The notes beneath the pieces were generated by a model. That model made no database searches, was not told the DNA's origin, and saw only the letters and a program-made list of their open reading frames with translations. From Plantactinospora soyae (GTDB lineage Bacteria; Actinomycetota; Actinomycetes; Mycobacteriales; Micromonosporaceae), in NCBI RefSeq assembly GCF_014874095.1, contig NZ_JADBEB010000001.1, positions 7,378,001 through 7,442,000 on the forward strand: a stretch of 64,000 nucleotides of DNA, in the 5' to 3' direction. Positions 51,531 to 60,678 of this stretch are shown one piece after another (the first letter of the stretch is position 1; each line of letters opens with the position of its first letter). A program made the translations under genes and the position numbers.

Positions 51531-52721
51531 TTAGTGCTGGGTCTCGTAGGCGCCCATGTCACACGGCCACGCCGGGCCGGACGGGCGGCGGGCCACATAA
51601 CGTTGGTCGGAGCCGTTGCACAGAACGTCGGCGCCCCAGATTCGGTTGATCGCCGGGCTGCCTGGCAGCAGCTCCGTCGTGTAGGAGGGGCCGCCGTTGT
51701 CCTTGAGCGGGCCGAGCATCGGATCGACGCCGTTGATCATGCCTTCGACCGGCGGCGCCCAGCCGCCGTCGCGGCCCTGGCTGGCGGTGCAGGTCCGGTC
51801 ACCCACCAGCGTGTAGCGGAGGGTAAGGCCGGCCGATGAGCCCAGGCGGCAGTTGAGTCCGGAGTTGTTGGCGATGATCGACCCGGTGATGGAGGAACTG
51901 GAGCTGTTCTGGAACGCGATGCCACCGGATGCCTGCTCCTCGGCCAAGGCGCGGTTGCCGGCGACGGTCACGTGCACGGCGTCGAGGGAGGCGTCGCTGG
52001 CCCACATCGTGATGCCGACGCCGGGAGACAGGCGCCGGCCGACGTTGTTGACGACGCTCGAGTCGTACAGCTTGAGGTGGCCGCCAGCGCCCTCGATGGC
52101 ACCGCTGGAGCCAGACACCGTGTTGTTGCGCACCGCCGTGTTGCGTATCTCCATCTGCCCCACGTTCAGAATGCCGCTGCCGTACCGCGCCTCGTTCAGA
52201 GCGACGGTCGAATCGGTGACAGCCATGGTGCCAAGGTTGAAGATTCCACCGCCATCCTCGTGGGCCAGGTTGTACGCCACGACGACCCGGGTCAGGCTCA
52301 TCGTCGCCCGGTTGTGGATACCGCCGCCGCGGTAGGCGCTGCCGAGGCCCACCGACAGGTCGACCAGTCGGACGTCGGTCAGGCCACCGCCCGCCCAGAC
52401 CACGGTGCCCGTCTGCATAGCGCTGAGCAGCGTGCCCGGACCAATGCCCTGGATGGTCACCGTCCGGTCGGCACCGACGCTCACCCCGCCCTCAAACGTG
52501 CCCTCGCCCACGTGGATGTGCGCCTGCGACCCGGGAGAGACCAGATCCACGGCGTGCTGCACGGTCGCGCACGGTGCCACCTCCGTACACGGCTGCGTGT
52601 CACTTCCGGTGGTGGTGACGTACAGGTGAGGCTCGGCCGCGGCAGCAGGATCGCCGATGAAGAACACGGAGACTGCGGACAGGACCACGCTCGCAGACAA
52701 GGCGACACACCGGCGATTCAT
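51531..52721 (-). CDS. Secreted right-handed beta-helix protein (choice-of-anchor Q type)
   Basis: 396 residues. A signal peptide ending in PAAAAEP is followed by AVDLVSPGSQAHIHVGEGTFEGGV and serial 20-to-25-residue rungs rich in Gly, Asn, Thr and Val (GGGIHNRATMSLTRVVVAYN, GGGIFNLGTMAVTDSTVALN), which make a parallel beta-helix, and ends with DNGGPSYTTELLPGSPAIN and CDMGAYE, the choice-of-anchor Q motif. Likely a surface or secreted carbohydrate-binding or degrading protein. GGAGGG precedes the ATG. It is convergent with the isomerase gene. Confidence 0.85.
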   Translation of the reverse strand: MNRRCVALSASVVLSAVSVFFIGDPAAAAEPHLYVTTTGSDTQPCTEVAPCATVQHAVDLVSPGSQAHIHVGEGTFEGGVSVGADRTVTIQGIGPGTLLSAMQTGTVVWAGGGLTDVRLVDLSVGLGSAYRGGGIHNRATMSLTRVVVAYNLAHEDGGGIFNLGTMAVTDSTVALNEARYGSGILNVGQMEIRNTAVRNNTVSGSSGAIEGAGGHLKLYDSSVVNNVGRRLSPGVGITMWASDASLDAVHVTVAGNRALAEEQASGGIAFQNSSSSSITGSIIANNSGLNCRLGSSAGLTLRYTLVGDRTCTASQGRDGGWAPPVEGMINGVDPMLGPLKDNGGPSYTTELLPGSPAINRIWGADVLCNGSDQRYVARRPSGPAWPCDMGAYETQH

Positions 52722-53426
52722 CAACAACCCTCCAAGGCTCGCAGACGATCTTCGCATTCCGCTGTCGAACGGATATCGACGAGTCGTCATCCCGACTGAC
52801 AGCCCAAAAATCTCGAAGGTCCGTTAAACCGGGGCAGGCCCACAAGAGACCTGATCCGCGAATTCGTACGCCGTAGGGTTAATCATGATGTTCCCCGGGC
52901 TCAGCCCACTCAACACCCCGGCGATCGCAACTGTGAGTGTGAGGGTGCGGTTCTGAGGTCGTAGGAGCGTGCTCCCGCGGGCCGCGGTCTGACCCGGATC
53001 GCCAGCGGCTCGGTAGATGCCTGCACGCCAATCTGTCGACAGTGGCTCGTGCCGGCGGTGGTGGTCGGGAAGGACACACGATAGCCAGGATCGCCCTGCC
53101 GTGGGCGGTGTCGCGGTCGGTGATGTGGTCCGAGGCTTGGGGTGACCCGCACGTAGATCGATCGGATGGACCTTGACCAACTCGGATCTCACCCGCCGGA
53201 CGATGCAGGACCCTCTGCGAGTCGTGGGACTCAGCACGACCTACGGACACTCGAGTGGAGCATGACAAAGGCTTCGCCCCGGCGGTGGAGCCAGCCTGCA
53301 CCCCGGACCGATTGTGCCGCAGGTCATCGGCATGATTGTCGCCGTGCAGGGCACCTGTCAGCTTCGGAACGAGCATCCCAGCTGATTGCTGCACCCTCGT
53401 GGCTGACCGGCGTCGAGAGGCTCAGC
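52722..53426. other. Gene-free stretch with no recognisable gene
   Basis: Open frames exist on both strands, but none has a credible start plus recognisable protein. The reverse frame near 52830 to 52960 ends in a fairly natural SGLSPGNIMINPTAYEF and then a TAA; it might be the tail of a lost gene. Confidence 0.4.
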
Positions 53427-54233
53427 TCAGCCGATGCGGCCGACGCCGCCGAACAGGTAGACCTCCGGCTCGTCGGCCTCCGGGTTGGGGCGCCAGCGCG
53501 AGCACGTAACGACGCCGGGCTCCAGCAGATCCAACCCGTCGAAGAAGCGTTCGAGCTCCACCTTCGTCCTGGCGCGGATTGGCGTACCGCCACGCTCGGT
53601 GGTCTCCCGCATCACGCGCAGCATCGGCTCGCCGTGGATCTCCGCGGTGGAGTGGGTGAGGACCAGGTAACTACCGGTGGGCATCGCCTGCACCAGCTGC
53701 GCGACGGAGCCGTACGCCACGTCGTCGTCCATGAGGTGGTTGACGACGCCGAGGAGCATGAGTCCGATCGGCTGCGAGAAGTCGAGCGTCTGCCGCGCGG
53801 ACGCGAGTATCGTGCCCGGCTGCCGCAGATCGGCTTCGACGTAGTCGCAGCTGCCTCCCGGCGCGCTGCTCAGAAGCGCACGCGCATGCGCCATGACGAG
53901 CGGGTCGTTGTCGATGTAGACCACCCGGCAGCGCGGGTCGAGGGACTGCGCGACCTCGTGGGTGTTGTCCGCCGAGGGGAGCCCGGTGCCGACGTCGAGG
54001 AACTGACGGATGCCGGCATCCTCGACCAGGAACCTGACCACGCGCTTGAGGAACGCGCGCTCGGACTTCGCCCCGATGGGGATGTCCGGGATGTGTGCGA
54101 TCACCTCAGCGCCGACGGCCCGGTCGACCGCGAAGTTGTCCTTGCCACCGAGCCAGTAGTTCCAGACTCGCGCCGAGTGCGGAACCGTGGTGTCCAGTCT
54201 GGAGTCTGAAGGGAACTCCTGGTCCTCGGTCAT
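53427..54233 (-). CDS. SAM-dependent methyltransferase, DUF574 type
   Basis: 268 residues. HSARVWNYWLGGKDNFAVDR is the diagnostic opening of this actinobacterial family, and FLDVGTGLPSADNTHEVAQ and VVYIDNDPLVMAHAR give the SAM-binding motifs I and II. LERFFDGLDLLEPGVV and EPEVYLFGGVGR complete it. The family is very abundant in actinomycetes, and its targets are mostly unknown. The ATG is at 54233. Confidence 0.88.
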   Translation of the reverse strand: MTEDQEFPSDSRLDTTVPHSARVWNYWLGGKDNFAVDRAVGAEVIAHIPDIPIGAKSERAFLKRVVRFLVEDAGIRQFLDVGTGLPSADNTHEVAQSLDPRCRVVYIDNDPLVMAHARALLSSAPGGSCDYVEADLRQPGTILASARQTLDFSQPIGLMLLGVVNHLMDDDVAYGSVAQLVQAMPTGSYLVLTHSTAEIHGEPMLRVMRETTERGGTPIRARTKVELERFFDGLDLLEPGVVTCSRWRPNPEADEPEVYLFGGVGRIG

Positions 54234-54403
54234 GAGGGCATTCTGTCGCACCGAAGGGGCGGTGACGCAAGTGGGGCGGCGGTCCGACCGCACGGCGGGC
54301 TCCAATTGGGTGCCCAGCTACGGCAACCGCATGAGGCCCAGCAGAGCATCGATCGACACCGAACCGTCCGGGACGCTACCGGTTCAGCCCACGGTGATGA
54401 TCA

Positions 54404-54797
54404 TTGGGATGGCGGGAGCCTCAGAGCCTGGTAAAGGCCCGACCCTGTCTGTATATCTTGCCGCCGGTGTCGCCGCATCTACCACCCCTGCCACCCTCGA
54501 AGAGAACCCTCAACCGCATGCACAACAGCCTGCGAGAACAGGTCCGCGAACGGGTCGAGGGCCGTAACCGGCAACCCACGGCCGCATTGGTCGACTCCCA
54601 GTCGCTACGGGGCGCGGACACCGTCGGCCGGCGCGGGCGTGGCACGACGCGGGAGAGAAGGTCAACGGCCGCAAGCGGCACATCGCCGTCGACACCTGCG
54701 GACTACTCCTCGCCGTCCTGGTCACCGGCGCCAACGTTCAGGACCGGGGCGGCGCCCAGCCGCTGCTGCGGGCGCTACGCGCGTGCCATCCCAGCGC
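54404..54797 (+). pseudogene. IS5-family transposase remnant
   Basis: The plus strand reads MHNSLREQVRERVEGRNRQP, TAALVDSQSLRGADTVGR, and, after a frameshift near 54640, GEKVNGRKRHIAVDTCGLLL and AVLVTGANVQDRGGAQPLLR. These are the centre of an IS5/IS4-type DDE transposase, including the first catalytic aspartate in VDSQS and the second in VDTCG. The beginning and end are missing; the right end abuts the membrane-protein gene. Confidence 0.8.
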
Positions 54798-54803
54798 GGG
54801 CGG

Positions 54804-55190
54804 TCAGGCGGTGGGCCCAGCGGCGATGATGAGGACGCCGACAGTGAGCAGGACGCTGACGGGCGTCTGGACGATGCGCTCCTGCCGGCTTCGTGAGATC
54901 GCGTTCATGACGATGCTCACCGCGCTGTAGGCGAACAGGACCCAGGTGGCCACGATGACCAGGCGCGTTCCCCGGCCAGGCAGGATCCCAGCGCGGCCCA
55001 TCACCAATACCGCGAAGCCGGCGTAGAGCAGGATTGCCACGGCCGACGCGACGCGAAGCCGCGGTGGCAGCACAGGGTGCTGTCCGCCCCACCCGTAGTT
55101 GCCGAGGGGCAGGCCGCTGATGAGGAGAATCTGCATCAGGGCGAGCCCAGCCAAGATGCTCAGCGTCAGGACAAGTGCCACCGTGGTCAT
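54804..55190 (-). CDS. Four-helix membrane protein of unknown function
   Basis: 128 residues with about four membrane helices (VALVLTLSILAGLALMQILL, VASAVAILLYAGFAVLVMG, LVIVATWVLFAYSAVSIV, VSVLLTVGVLIIAAG). No family is recognised. The ATG overlaps the stop of the PadR gene, so the two form one unit; the regulator probably controls this gene. Confidence 0.65.
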   Translation of the reverse strand: MTTVALVLTLSILAGLALMQILLISGLPLGNYGWGGQHPVLPPRLRVASAVAILLYAGFAVLVMGRAGILPGRGTRLVIVATWVLFAYSAVSIVMNAISRSRQERIVQTPVSVLLTVGVLIIAAGPTA

Positions 55191-55747
55191 CGATCCTCGG
55201 TCCTTCCATTCTCAGCCCCTGTCGCCGGGACCAGCTCTGCCAGTAACTCCGCCAACCAGGCGACCGCTCCCTCGCTGGTGCGCACCCCGTACTCCAAGGC
55301 CGCACGGGGGTATCGCGGCGGGTGGGCTGCACCCTCGGGTACGCCAGTCGCAACATTGATCGCCCTGATCTCCTCGAGGTCGTCGACGGCCCGCTGATGC
55401 AGAGCACGCAATACCTCGCGTCGATCCTGCGGCTCGTCGAGGAGGTCCAGCAGGAGTACGCGGGCCAGCATGGACGCTTCGGAGTCCTCTGCCGCGTGTG
55501 GCTGCTTCATCCATTCGAACCAGGCGCGTCGGCCCTGCCCGGTTGCCAGGTACTGCTTCTTCTTACGCGAGGAGTCGGCAGCCTCCACCACGTCGACGTC
55601 GCCCGCGTCATGGAGCTGTCGAAGCGCGCGGTGGATGCTCCCGTAGCTCGCTGCGTAGATGTGCGACAACCCCGCCCTGAACTGGCTGTGCAGGTCGTAG
55701 AGCGACCGCGGTTGGGAGAGCATCAGTCCAAGGATCAGCAACCTCAC
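55187..55747 (-). CDS. PadR-family transcriptional regulator
   Basis: 186 residues: MRLLILGLMLSQPRSLYDLHSQF followed by YAASYGSIHRALRQLHDAGDV, the PadR winged helix, and a C-terminal helical dimerisation domain (RREVLRALHQRAVDDLEEI). It should bind as a dimer to its own promoter and respond to a small hydrophobic ligand. It is translationally coupled to the membrane-protein gene. Confidence 0.85.
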   Translation of the reverse strand: MRLLILGLMLSQPRSLYDLHSQFRAGLSHIYAASYGSIHRALRQLHDAGDVDVVEAADSSRKKKQYLATGQGRRAWFEWMKQPHAAEDSEASMLARVLLLDLLDEPQDRREVLRALHQRAVDDLEEIRAINVATGVPEGAAHPPRYPRAALEYGVRTSEGAVAWLAELLAELVPATGAENGRTEDR

Positions 55748-56208
55748 TCATCCAATGTATCTCATGGATAGGTCGCATGGCGGTGTGGCCCCCGCTCCGT
55801 ACGCCGACAGCAAGGGCGCCGTGCGCCCGACGGAGGCCGACACAGCGTCGCCTCCGTACGCCTTCGGCCGCCCCGGAACTGGTGGCGCCGTCGGCGGACA
55901 TCCGACCGATCGTCCTGCTGGCTCCGGTCTCCACCAGCGTCAGCGCACTGATCCAATTGGGAGCATCCGGGTACTCCCAACTAGCAGGACGGAGGCCAGC
56001 TCGGACAGCGCTGGCTCCAGCTGGGAGTCGCGGAGTTGGCGGCCGGCCAAGACCAGGGCCGCTGCGCCGAAGAGCCGCGCACAGCGGAGGCCGCACCAGG
56101 CAAGGTGCCCGATACGGCCTCCGGTGCTCAGGCTCGGCGCCTGGTCGTACGCGCTGCTTCCAAGGACGCAGCCGGGTGCCAGGCAGGTGCCAGGCAGCCG
56201 GCGCCTGG
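55748..56208. other. Gene-free stretch without recognisable content
   Basis: Several open frames cross the region on both strands, but none looks like a conserved protein. It contains the promoter side of the PadR gene and borders the decayed region to the right. Confidence 0.4.
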
Positions 56209-56410
56209 TCATCCCCGCTTTGACACGCGCAGCGGGAACGTCGGGGCGCCGACGGTGTCGAGCGTGATGGTGTTCGCCGCCACGTACCGGTCCAGGTACG
56301 GCGACCGGTCGCCCTGGGTGGGCGAGTCGAACCGCGGGTCCTGCACCTCCAGGCCGAGCCGTGCACCGGTGACGGTGATCGTCTGACCAGAGGGAACAGG
56401 GCGCCAGCCC
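56209..56410 (-). pseudogene. C-terminal fragment of an unknown protein
   Basis: The reverse frame reads SGQTITVTGARLGLEVQDP, FDSPTQGDRSPYLDRYVAA and NTITLDTVGAPTFPLRV before its stop, which looks like natural protein. Upstream it runs into the opposite-strand fragment that starts near 56415, so only the tail is left. Family unknown. Confidence 0.35.
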
Positions 56411-56414
56411 CGTG

Positions 56415-56996
56415 AGGTGATGGTTCCGACGAACCACACGCGGGGCGGGCGTACCGGACTGAGGTCGAGTGGTCGTACCAGCGGATCACCACCGGGGGCG
56501 ACGTACCAGCACGCGTGTCGGAGCAGCAGACCAACGTGCACGTCACCGAGGAGGTCAAGGTGGTCATCCCGGACACCGTGGCCTCGCCGGGACTGCTCTG
56601 GGCCCGGACCACCTTCACCCGCCCCGGCGGAACCCCCTACTCGGGTCCGGATCTGTACGCGTTCGCCCTGTTCCGGGCCCCACAGGGCTCTACTTCCTGG
56701 GGCCGATGACCGACGACCGGGGTCGGCCACGACGGCCGGGCGGGCGACGGCGAGTACACCGCCGGACTGCTGATCCGGGACGTGCTGAAGGACCTGGAGA
56801 AGGCCGGCCAGCAGCCGCAGGGCATCTGGAAGGTCTTCGTCTTCGCCCAGGACGTCGACCTGCTTCCGCCGGGTACTCCGGCCAAGGTCGCCGCGCAGAC
56901 CGTCGGCGGCGTCTTCGTGGCCAGTGCCGTCCAGATCACCTTCGACTCCAGCCAGCCCTGCCCTTTGGAGGCGCAGAGCAGCATCAAGGTCGTCTG
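56415..56996 (+). pseudogene. Broken gene of unknown function with two compensating frameshifts
   Basis: The plus frame reads TEVEWSYQRITTGGDVPARV, EEVKVVIPDTVASPGLLWAR and YSGPDLYAFALFRAP, then a one-base shift gives GLYFLGPMTDDRG, and a second shift near 56720 returns to GHDGRAGDGEYTAGLLIRDV and GIWKVFVFAQDVD through to the TGA at 56994. In the actual frame the first shift meets a TGA at 56707. The N-terminus is also missing. I do not recognise the family; a sequencing error is possible. Confidence 0.5.
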
Positions 56997-57172
56997 ACCA
57001 GCCTTGGACTTGTGGGTACGGCGGGGGCCGAGCGAGGCTCCCGCCGTACGGCGCGCCGGACCAGCCGAGCGCCCAATTTTCGATCTTGCCATCCGCCCCT
57101 ACTCTGGCCGCATGTGCCGAACTGGCAGCGTGCGCCATCTATAACAACACCACCCCGTCGTTCCGGAGCGCG

Positions 57173-57670
57173 GTGATCATCTTCTGTCTCACTGCGGCAC
57201 CGCTGTTCCTCATCGCTGGCCTGACGATCGATCCGGCGCCGAAGCCGCTCGGGGTGCTGCTGGACGGCACCGTGCTCGACCACGCGCCGCCCCGGCCGGG
57301 AGACGCCAGCGCGGCCATCGTCTCGGTGCAGACGCCGGAGGGTCGGGTCATCTGCGGCATCGAGCGGGTCCTTCTCCCCGAAGGCCGGCTGCCGGTGGTC
57401 GGCGCGACGATCACCGTTGATTACGCCGACGGCAGGTGCCGCCCGGAGCCGGAAGACAACACCGGCATCCGAGTGGGTCTGGTTCTCATTGGCGCGACCG
57501 GCGTCATCGGGGTGAGTACGTACTTCTGGCGCAGGTCCGGGCCGGGTCGACGGTTCCGGGCCGCACGGAAGGCGGCCGACCGCCGACGCAACCACCCACG
57601 CCGGACGCCCTCACGCGACCGTCCAGGACGCAACGTCAATCGTGTTTCTGGTGGAGCCGAGGGGATTTGA
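57173..57670 (+). CDS. DUF3592-like membrane protein
   Basis: 165 residues: a first helix VIIFCLTAAPLFLIAGLTI, an extracellular domain of about 75 residues with two cysteines (VICGIERV and DGRCRPE), a second helix VGLVLIGATGVIGVSTYFW and a basic tail. The layout resembles DUF3592 proteins. The start is uncertain because the frame is open far upstream; the GTG at 57173 opens just before the first helix. Its tail overlaps the tRNA-like remnant. Confidence 0.5.
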   Translation: MIIFCLTAAPLFLIAGLTIDPAPKPLGVLLDGTVLDHAPPRPGDASAAIVSVQTPEGRVICGIERVLLPEGRLPVVGATITVDYADGRCRPEPEDNTGIRVGLVLIGATGVIGVSTYFWRRSGPGRRFRAARKAADRRRNHPRRTPSRDRPGRNVNRVSGGAEGI

Positions 57671-57676
57671 ACCCTG
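57649..57676 (-). repeat. tRNA 3'-end remnant (possible attachment site)
   Basis: On the reverse strand GGGTTCAAATCC, CCTCGGCTCC and ACCA form a T-loop, the 3' acceptor strand and CCA. No D-arm, anticodon arm or 5' acceptor strand (GGAGCCG expected) lies upstream, and one base of the T-stem is missing. Integrases often recombine into such tRNA 3' ends, so this may be an att site of a lost element. Confidence 0.5.
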
Positions 57677-57922
57677 GCCTCCTCTTACCAACCGTCACCC
57701 TCCCGGGCTTGTCATCGCTGGTCGTATCTTGGCGTTGAGCTGCACAGACGCCGTCCCGCGTTGGTCGCCGCCTGTCACTGGTAGTCAACTCTGAGGAGGG
57801 TTCTCGGGCGGTAAACGGGGCTCGGTCCGGCGGGTCCCGGCGGACGCCGCCACCATTGGCACGTTCTGGCGGCGCCTCGAAACACTCGCCACATACTGCC
57901 AACGAATCAACGGCTCAGGACA

Positions 57923-58939
57923 CTAGTCGGCGCTCTTGACTGGGGCTGATGGCGCGCCGGCTTCCTTTCCTTTATTCCGGGCGGACGCGAGCAATTTTGG
58001 CAGCCGATCGGCGAAATTTTCCGGGAAGGCGTGCCCCAAACCGGCTACTTCATCCAGCACGCAGACCAGTCCGATTTCTCGCGAAGTGGCGACTGCGGCC
58101 AGCGCACCGTCGCGTACGTCGCCGTCCTCGCTGCCGAGCACCACATGGCCAGACAGCTCTCGGCGGACCGCCGCCCCGGCCAGGCTGGCGTCGACCTGCT
58201 CGGAGTCGATCGCCGGCGCCATCGCGATGAAGGCCACGGCTGGTCCGGCAAGCGCCCAGCGGATTGCCACCCGCCCGCCAGCGGAGAAGCCCGCAGACAC
58301 TAGCGGCAGTGCTCGCTCGGCCGGGGTGAGGTTGGCCAGCGCCGCCTCGACGTCCCGCACCGCGACCTCATGCTCCGGCCAGGACCGGTAGGTTGGCGTG
58401 TTGCGTTGGGTTGACTCAACGGCGAGCAGTAGCCAGCCCACGTCCACCGCCGACGCCCAAGCCCCCGCAGCGTCGTCAGCGTCCTCCCCGGCGCCGTGCA
58501 GCGCGACCAGCACCCCGACAGGCTCTCCCAACGGCCGACGGACCAGTGGCGGACGGGCCTGACTGGCCGCGGCGACTGCGCGGTCGTGCGCGGTGGCAAC
58601 CAGCTCAGCGAAATCGGGCAGCTCACGCAGCGGCGCTAAGTCATCGTCCTCGACCAGGATCCGCCGGTGCCACCAAGCCCCGGCGGCCAGCGCTGCTGCC
58701 ATCTCGGCGTACGCCTCGGCGGGCCGGCCGTCCTTGACGAGCAGACACGCGGCCATGTGTGCCAGGTCAGCCCGCCAGTCCGGCAGGTCGGCGTAGGCCG
58801 TCCGGGCCAGCGCAGCCCCTTCCGCATGACGGCCGGCTCTGTAATGGGCGAAAATTCGGTCTTCCATCGCCCGATATCGGGCTCGGTCGTTGGCCACGGG
58901 CCTGATCTTCTCCGGTCCGTCAAACGGAATACCGATCAA
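57923..58939 (-). CDS. Alpha/beta hydrolase with N-terminal helical-repeat domain
   Basis: 338 residues. The first 120 are helical and Ala-rich (DRIFAHYRAGRHAEGAALAR, HMAACLLVKDGRPAEAYAEM), like a TPR pair. The hydrolase follows: VGVLVALHGAGEDADD, nucleophile elbow GFSAGGRVA, acid in VLGSEDGDV and histidine in GLGHAFP. It resembles carboxylesterase/phospholipase-like proteins. No signal peptide. The substrate is unknown. Confidence 0.75.
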   Translation of the reverse strand: MIGIPFDGPEKIRPVANDRARYRAMEDRIFAHYRAGRHAEGAALARTAYADLPDWRADLAHMAACLLVKDGRPAEAYAEMAAALAAGAWWHRRILVEDDDLAPLRELPDFAELVATAHDRAVAAASQARPPLVRRPLGEPVGVLVALHGAGEDADDAAGAWASAVDVGWLLLAVESTQRNTPTYRSWPEHEVAVRDVEAALANLTPAERALPLVSAGFSAGGRVAIRWALAGPAVAFIAMAPAIDSEQVDASLAGAAVRRELSGHVVLGSEDGDVRDGALAAVATSREIGLVCVLDEVAGLGHAFPENFADRLPKLLASARNKGKEAGAPSAPVKSAD

Positions 58940-59084
58940 GCCAGGGCGTCGCTCTCATACAGCGCGGGAGAAGCCGCAGCAAGTCGCCGGGTGGACAGCG
59001 TCCGCCCCAACTACGGCTGCGGGCGTGCCGATGAGTGGACTTCGAACGGGCAGCGACGGCCCCTCAGGAGAAGTAGACAGCGCG

Positions 59085-59235
59085 GCCAGCTCCAGCCTGC
59101 GCTTCAGACAGAACGAGCAGATGGCCGAGACGCTCGACCTCTTGGTCGAGCAGTCCGGCGCGCGCTTCGAGACCGTCGGCTCGATGCGCAAGGATAGGTC
59201 GGTCTTCGTGACCATGAAGCTGCCCACGGCGGCTT
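59085..59235 (+). pseudogene. DUF932-like (phage/plasmid protein) remnant
   Basis: The plus frame reads FRQNEQMAETLDLLVEQSGA, RFETVGSMRKDRSVFVTMKL. This matches the DUF932 core, in which an asparagine-rich QNE is followed by an alternating ETxGSLRxGRxVFV block. Nothing of the rest is visible. The surrounding 58940 to 59533 has no other gene. Confidence 0.45.
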
Positions 59236-59533
59236 CTCACCGTGGACCGAACGTCGCGCCTACCGGTCGGTTGAGGGAAGCCCGTTTGGCGGTGTGTCCT
59301 CCAACAAGGTGAAACCTGAGCGATTTTCCTCTTCTGTCTGAGATTTCCGCTGACCGTGATTACGGTGAGGTTCGGGCGATCAAGCAGTTCACCGCGGCGA
59401 CGAAGCCCGGCAGCCATCGGTCCACGCGCCGCTCGGCGGTGCTTCCGACCGGTTACGGCTTCGGCTGGGTCGCGTTGGCAGCCACGCACATCTGCCCACC
59501 TTCGGAAACCACTGAGCAACGAGGGAGAAATAC

Positions 59534-60400
59534 ATGCTCGGTATCTCGCTACGTCGGCCGAAGATCATCGCCGCAACGCTCGCCGCCGCAACGCTCTTCA
59601 CGGTGCTCGGCTCAGCCACCCCGCACGTGTTCGCGGACGGCGGTCCGCAGCCAACCCCCAATGAGGAGCATGACACCAGGCCAACCATCGTTCTGGTGCA
59701 TGGCGCCTGGGCCGACGGATCGAGCTGGAGTCAGGAGGTCCGCAACCTCCAGGCACGCGGTTTCGAGGTCCAGGTTGCGCCGCAACCCAACCGGGGGCCG
59801 ACGATCGACAGCGGCTACCTGGAGGACTTCCTGTCCACCATCGAAGGTCCCGTCGTGCTCGCGGCCCACTCGTACGGCGGCTTTGTGGCAAGCGACGCCG
59901 CGACCGGCAACAGCAACGTCAAGGCACTCGTGTTCGTCGACGCGTTCGCCCCAGACGAAGGGGAGACCGTGGAAGAACTCACCGCCGGCTCCGGCTCGGT
60001 GCTTGAGCCGGCCTTGACCGACCCCACGAGCGTTTTCAAGCTCGTGCCGTTCCCTGGTGCCCCAGAAGGGGCGGTCGACTCGTACGTCCTGCCGAAGGTG
60101 TTCATCAACGGCTTCGCCAACGATCTGCCTCGGCGTCAGGCGGAGGTGCTCGCCGTATCCCAGATTGCCCTGGCCACGAACGCCCTGGCGGAGCCGGCCA
60201 CGGAGCCGGCGTGGAAGACGATCCCGTCGTGGGCGGTGATCGGTACCGAGGACCGGGTTATCCCGCCGGCCCGCCAGGAGGAGATGATGAATCGGGCGGG
60301 AGCGAAGATTACCCGGATCGACGCCTCTCACCTGGGACTGATCTCGCATCCCGACGAGGTCACCGAGGTCATCCTGAAGGCGGCCCGGGCAACTGCCTGA
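59534..60400 (+). CDS. Secreted alpha/beta hydrolase
   Basis: 288 residues. An N-terminal signal peptide (RRPKIIAATLAAATLFTVL, cleavage near VFADG) precedes TIVLVHGAWADGSSWSQEV, the nucleophile elbow AHSYGG with S113, the acid in IGTEDRVIP and the catalytic histidine in DASHLGLIS. It is a complete member of the secreted esterase-like branch related to salicylate-esterase-type alpha/beta hydrolases. GAGGGAG precedes the ATG. A broken homologue lies convergent to the right. Confidence 0.85.
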   Translation: MLGISLRRPKIIAATLAAATLFTVLGSATPHVFADGGPQPTPNEEHDTRPTIVLVHGAWADGSSWSQEVRNLQARGFEVQVAPQPNRGPTIDSGYLEDFLSTIEGPVVLAAHSYGGFVASDAATGNSNVKALVFVDAFAPDEGETVEELTAGSGSVLEPALTDPTSVFKLVPFPGAPEGAVDSYVLPKVFINGFANDLPRRQAEVLAVSQIALATNALAEPATEPAWKTIPSWAVIGTEDRVIPPARQEEMMNRAGAKITRIDASHLGLISHPDEVTEVILKAARATA

Positions 60401-60635
60401 AAGGGCTTCTGACAACGGCAGCAACCGTGGCCGCGTGGGCCGGGCTCTCTGATAACCGGATGGTACGCCGTTCACCTCGGGGTCTGGTACAGGTAGAAGT
60501 TCCGCAGCTCCGGCATGGCCGTACCCTGCTTGACTTGAAAGTCCGGCGAGTCGGCATTCCAGCGCCAGCTGGCCGCTCTCGCTTGCTGACCTAGGACAAG
60601 TTACCTCGAAGTAGAAGCAAGCTTGCGAAAAGGTC

Positions 60636-60668
60636 GGCCGTGGCATCGCGGTGAGCGGTGCCACGGCC
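60636..60668. terminator. Hairpin between the two hydrolase genes
   Basis: GGCCGTGGCA and TGCCACGGCC form a perfect 10-bp stem with a 13-base loop, between the stop of the intact hydrolase and the stop of the convergent broken copy. Confidence 0.6.
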
Positions 60669-60678
60669 AGTTGTTGTG

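Noticed and set aside
52824-53394. Reverse-strand gene between the beta-helix and methyltransferase genes
   Set aside because: Several overlapping reverse frames exist but none has a ribosome site and a recognisable domain; only a short tail looks natural.
55940-56215. Reverse 90-codon frame starting MTRRRLPGTCLAPG
   Set aside because: No conserved pattern, no ribosome site, and equally long frames exist on the other strand.
57649-57720. Complete tRNA gene
   Set aside because: Only the T-loop, 3' acceptor strand and CCA are recognisable; no anticodon arm or 5' acceptor strand can be paired.
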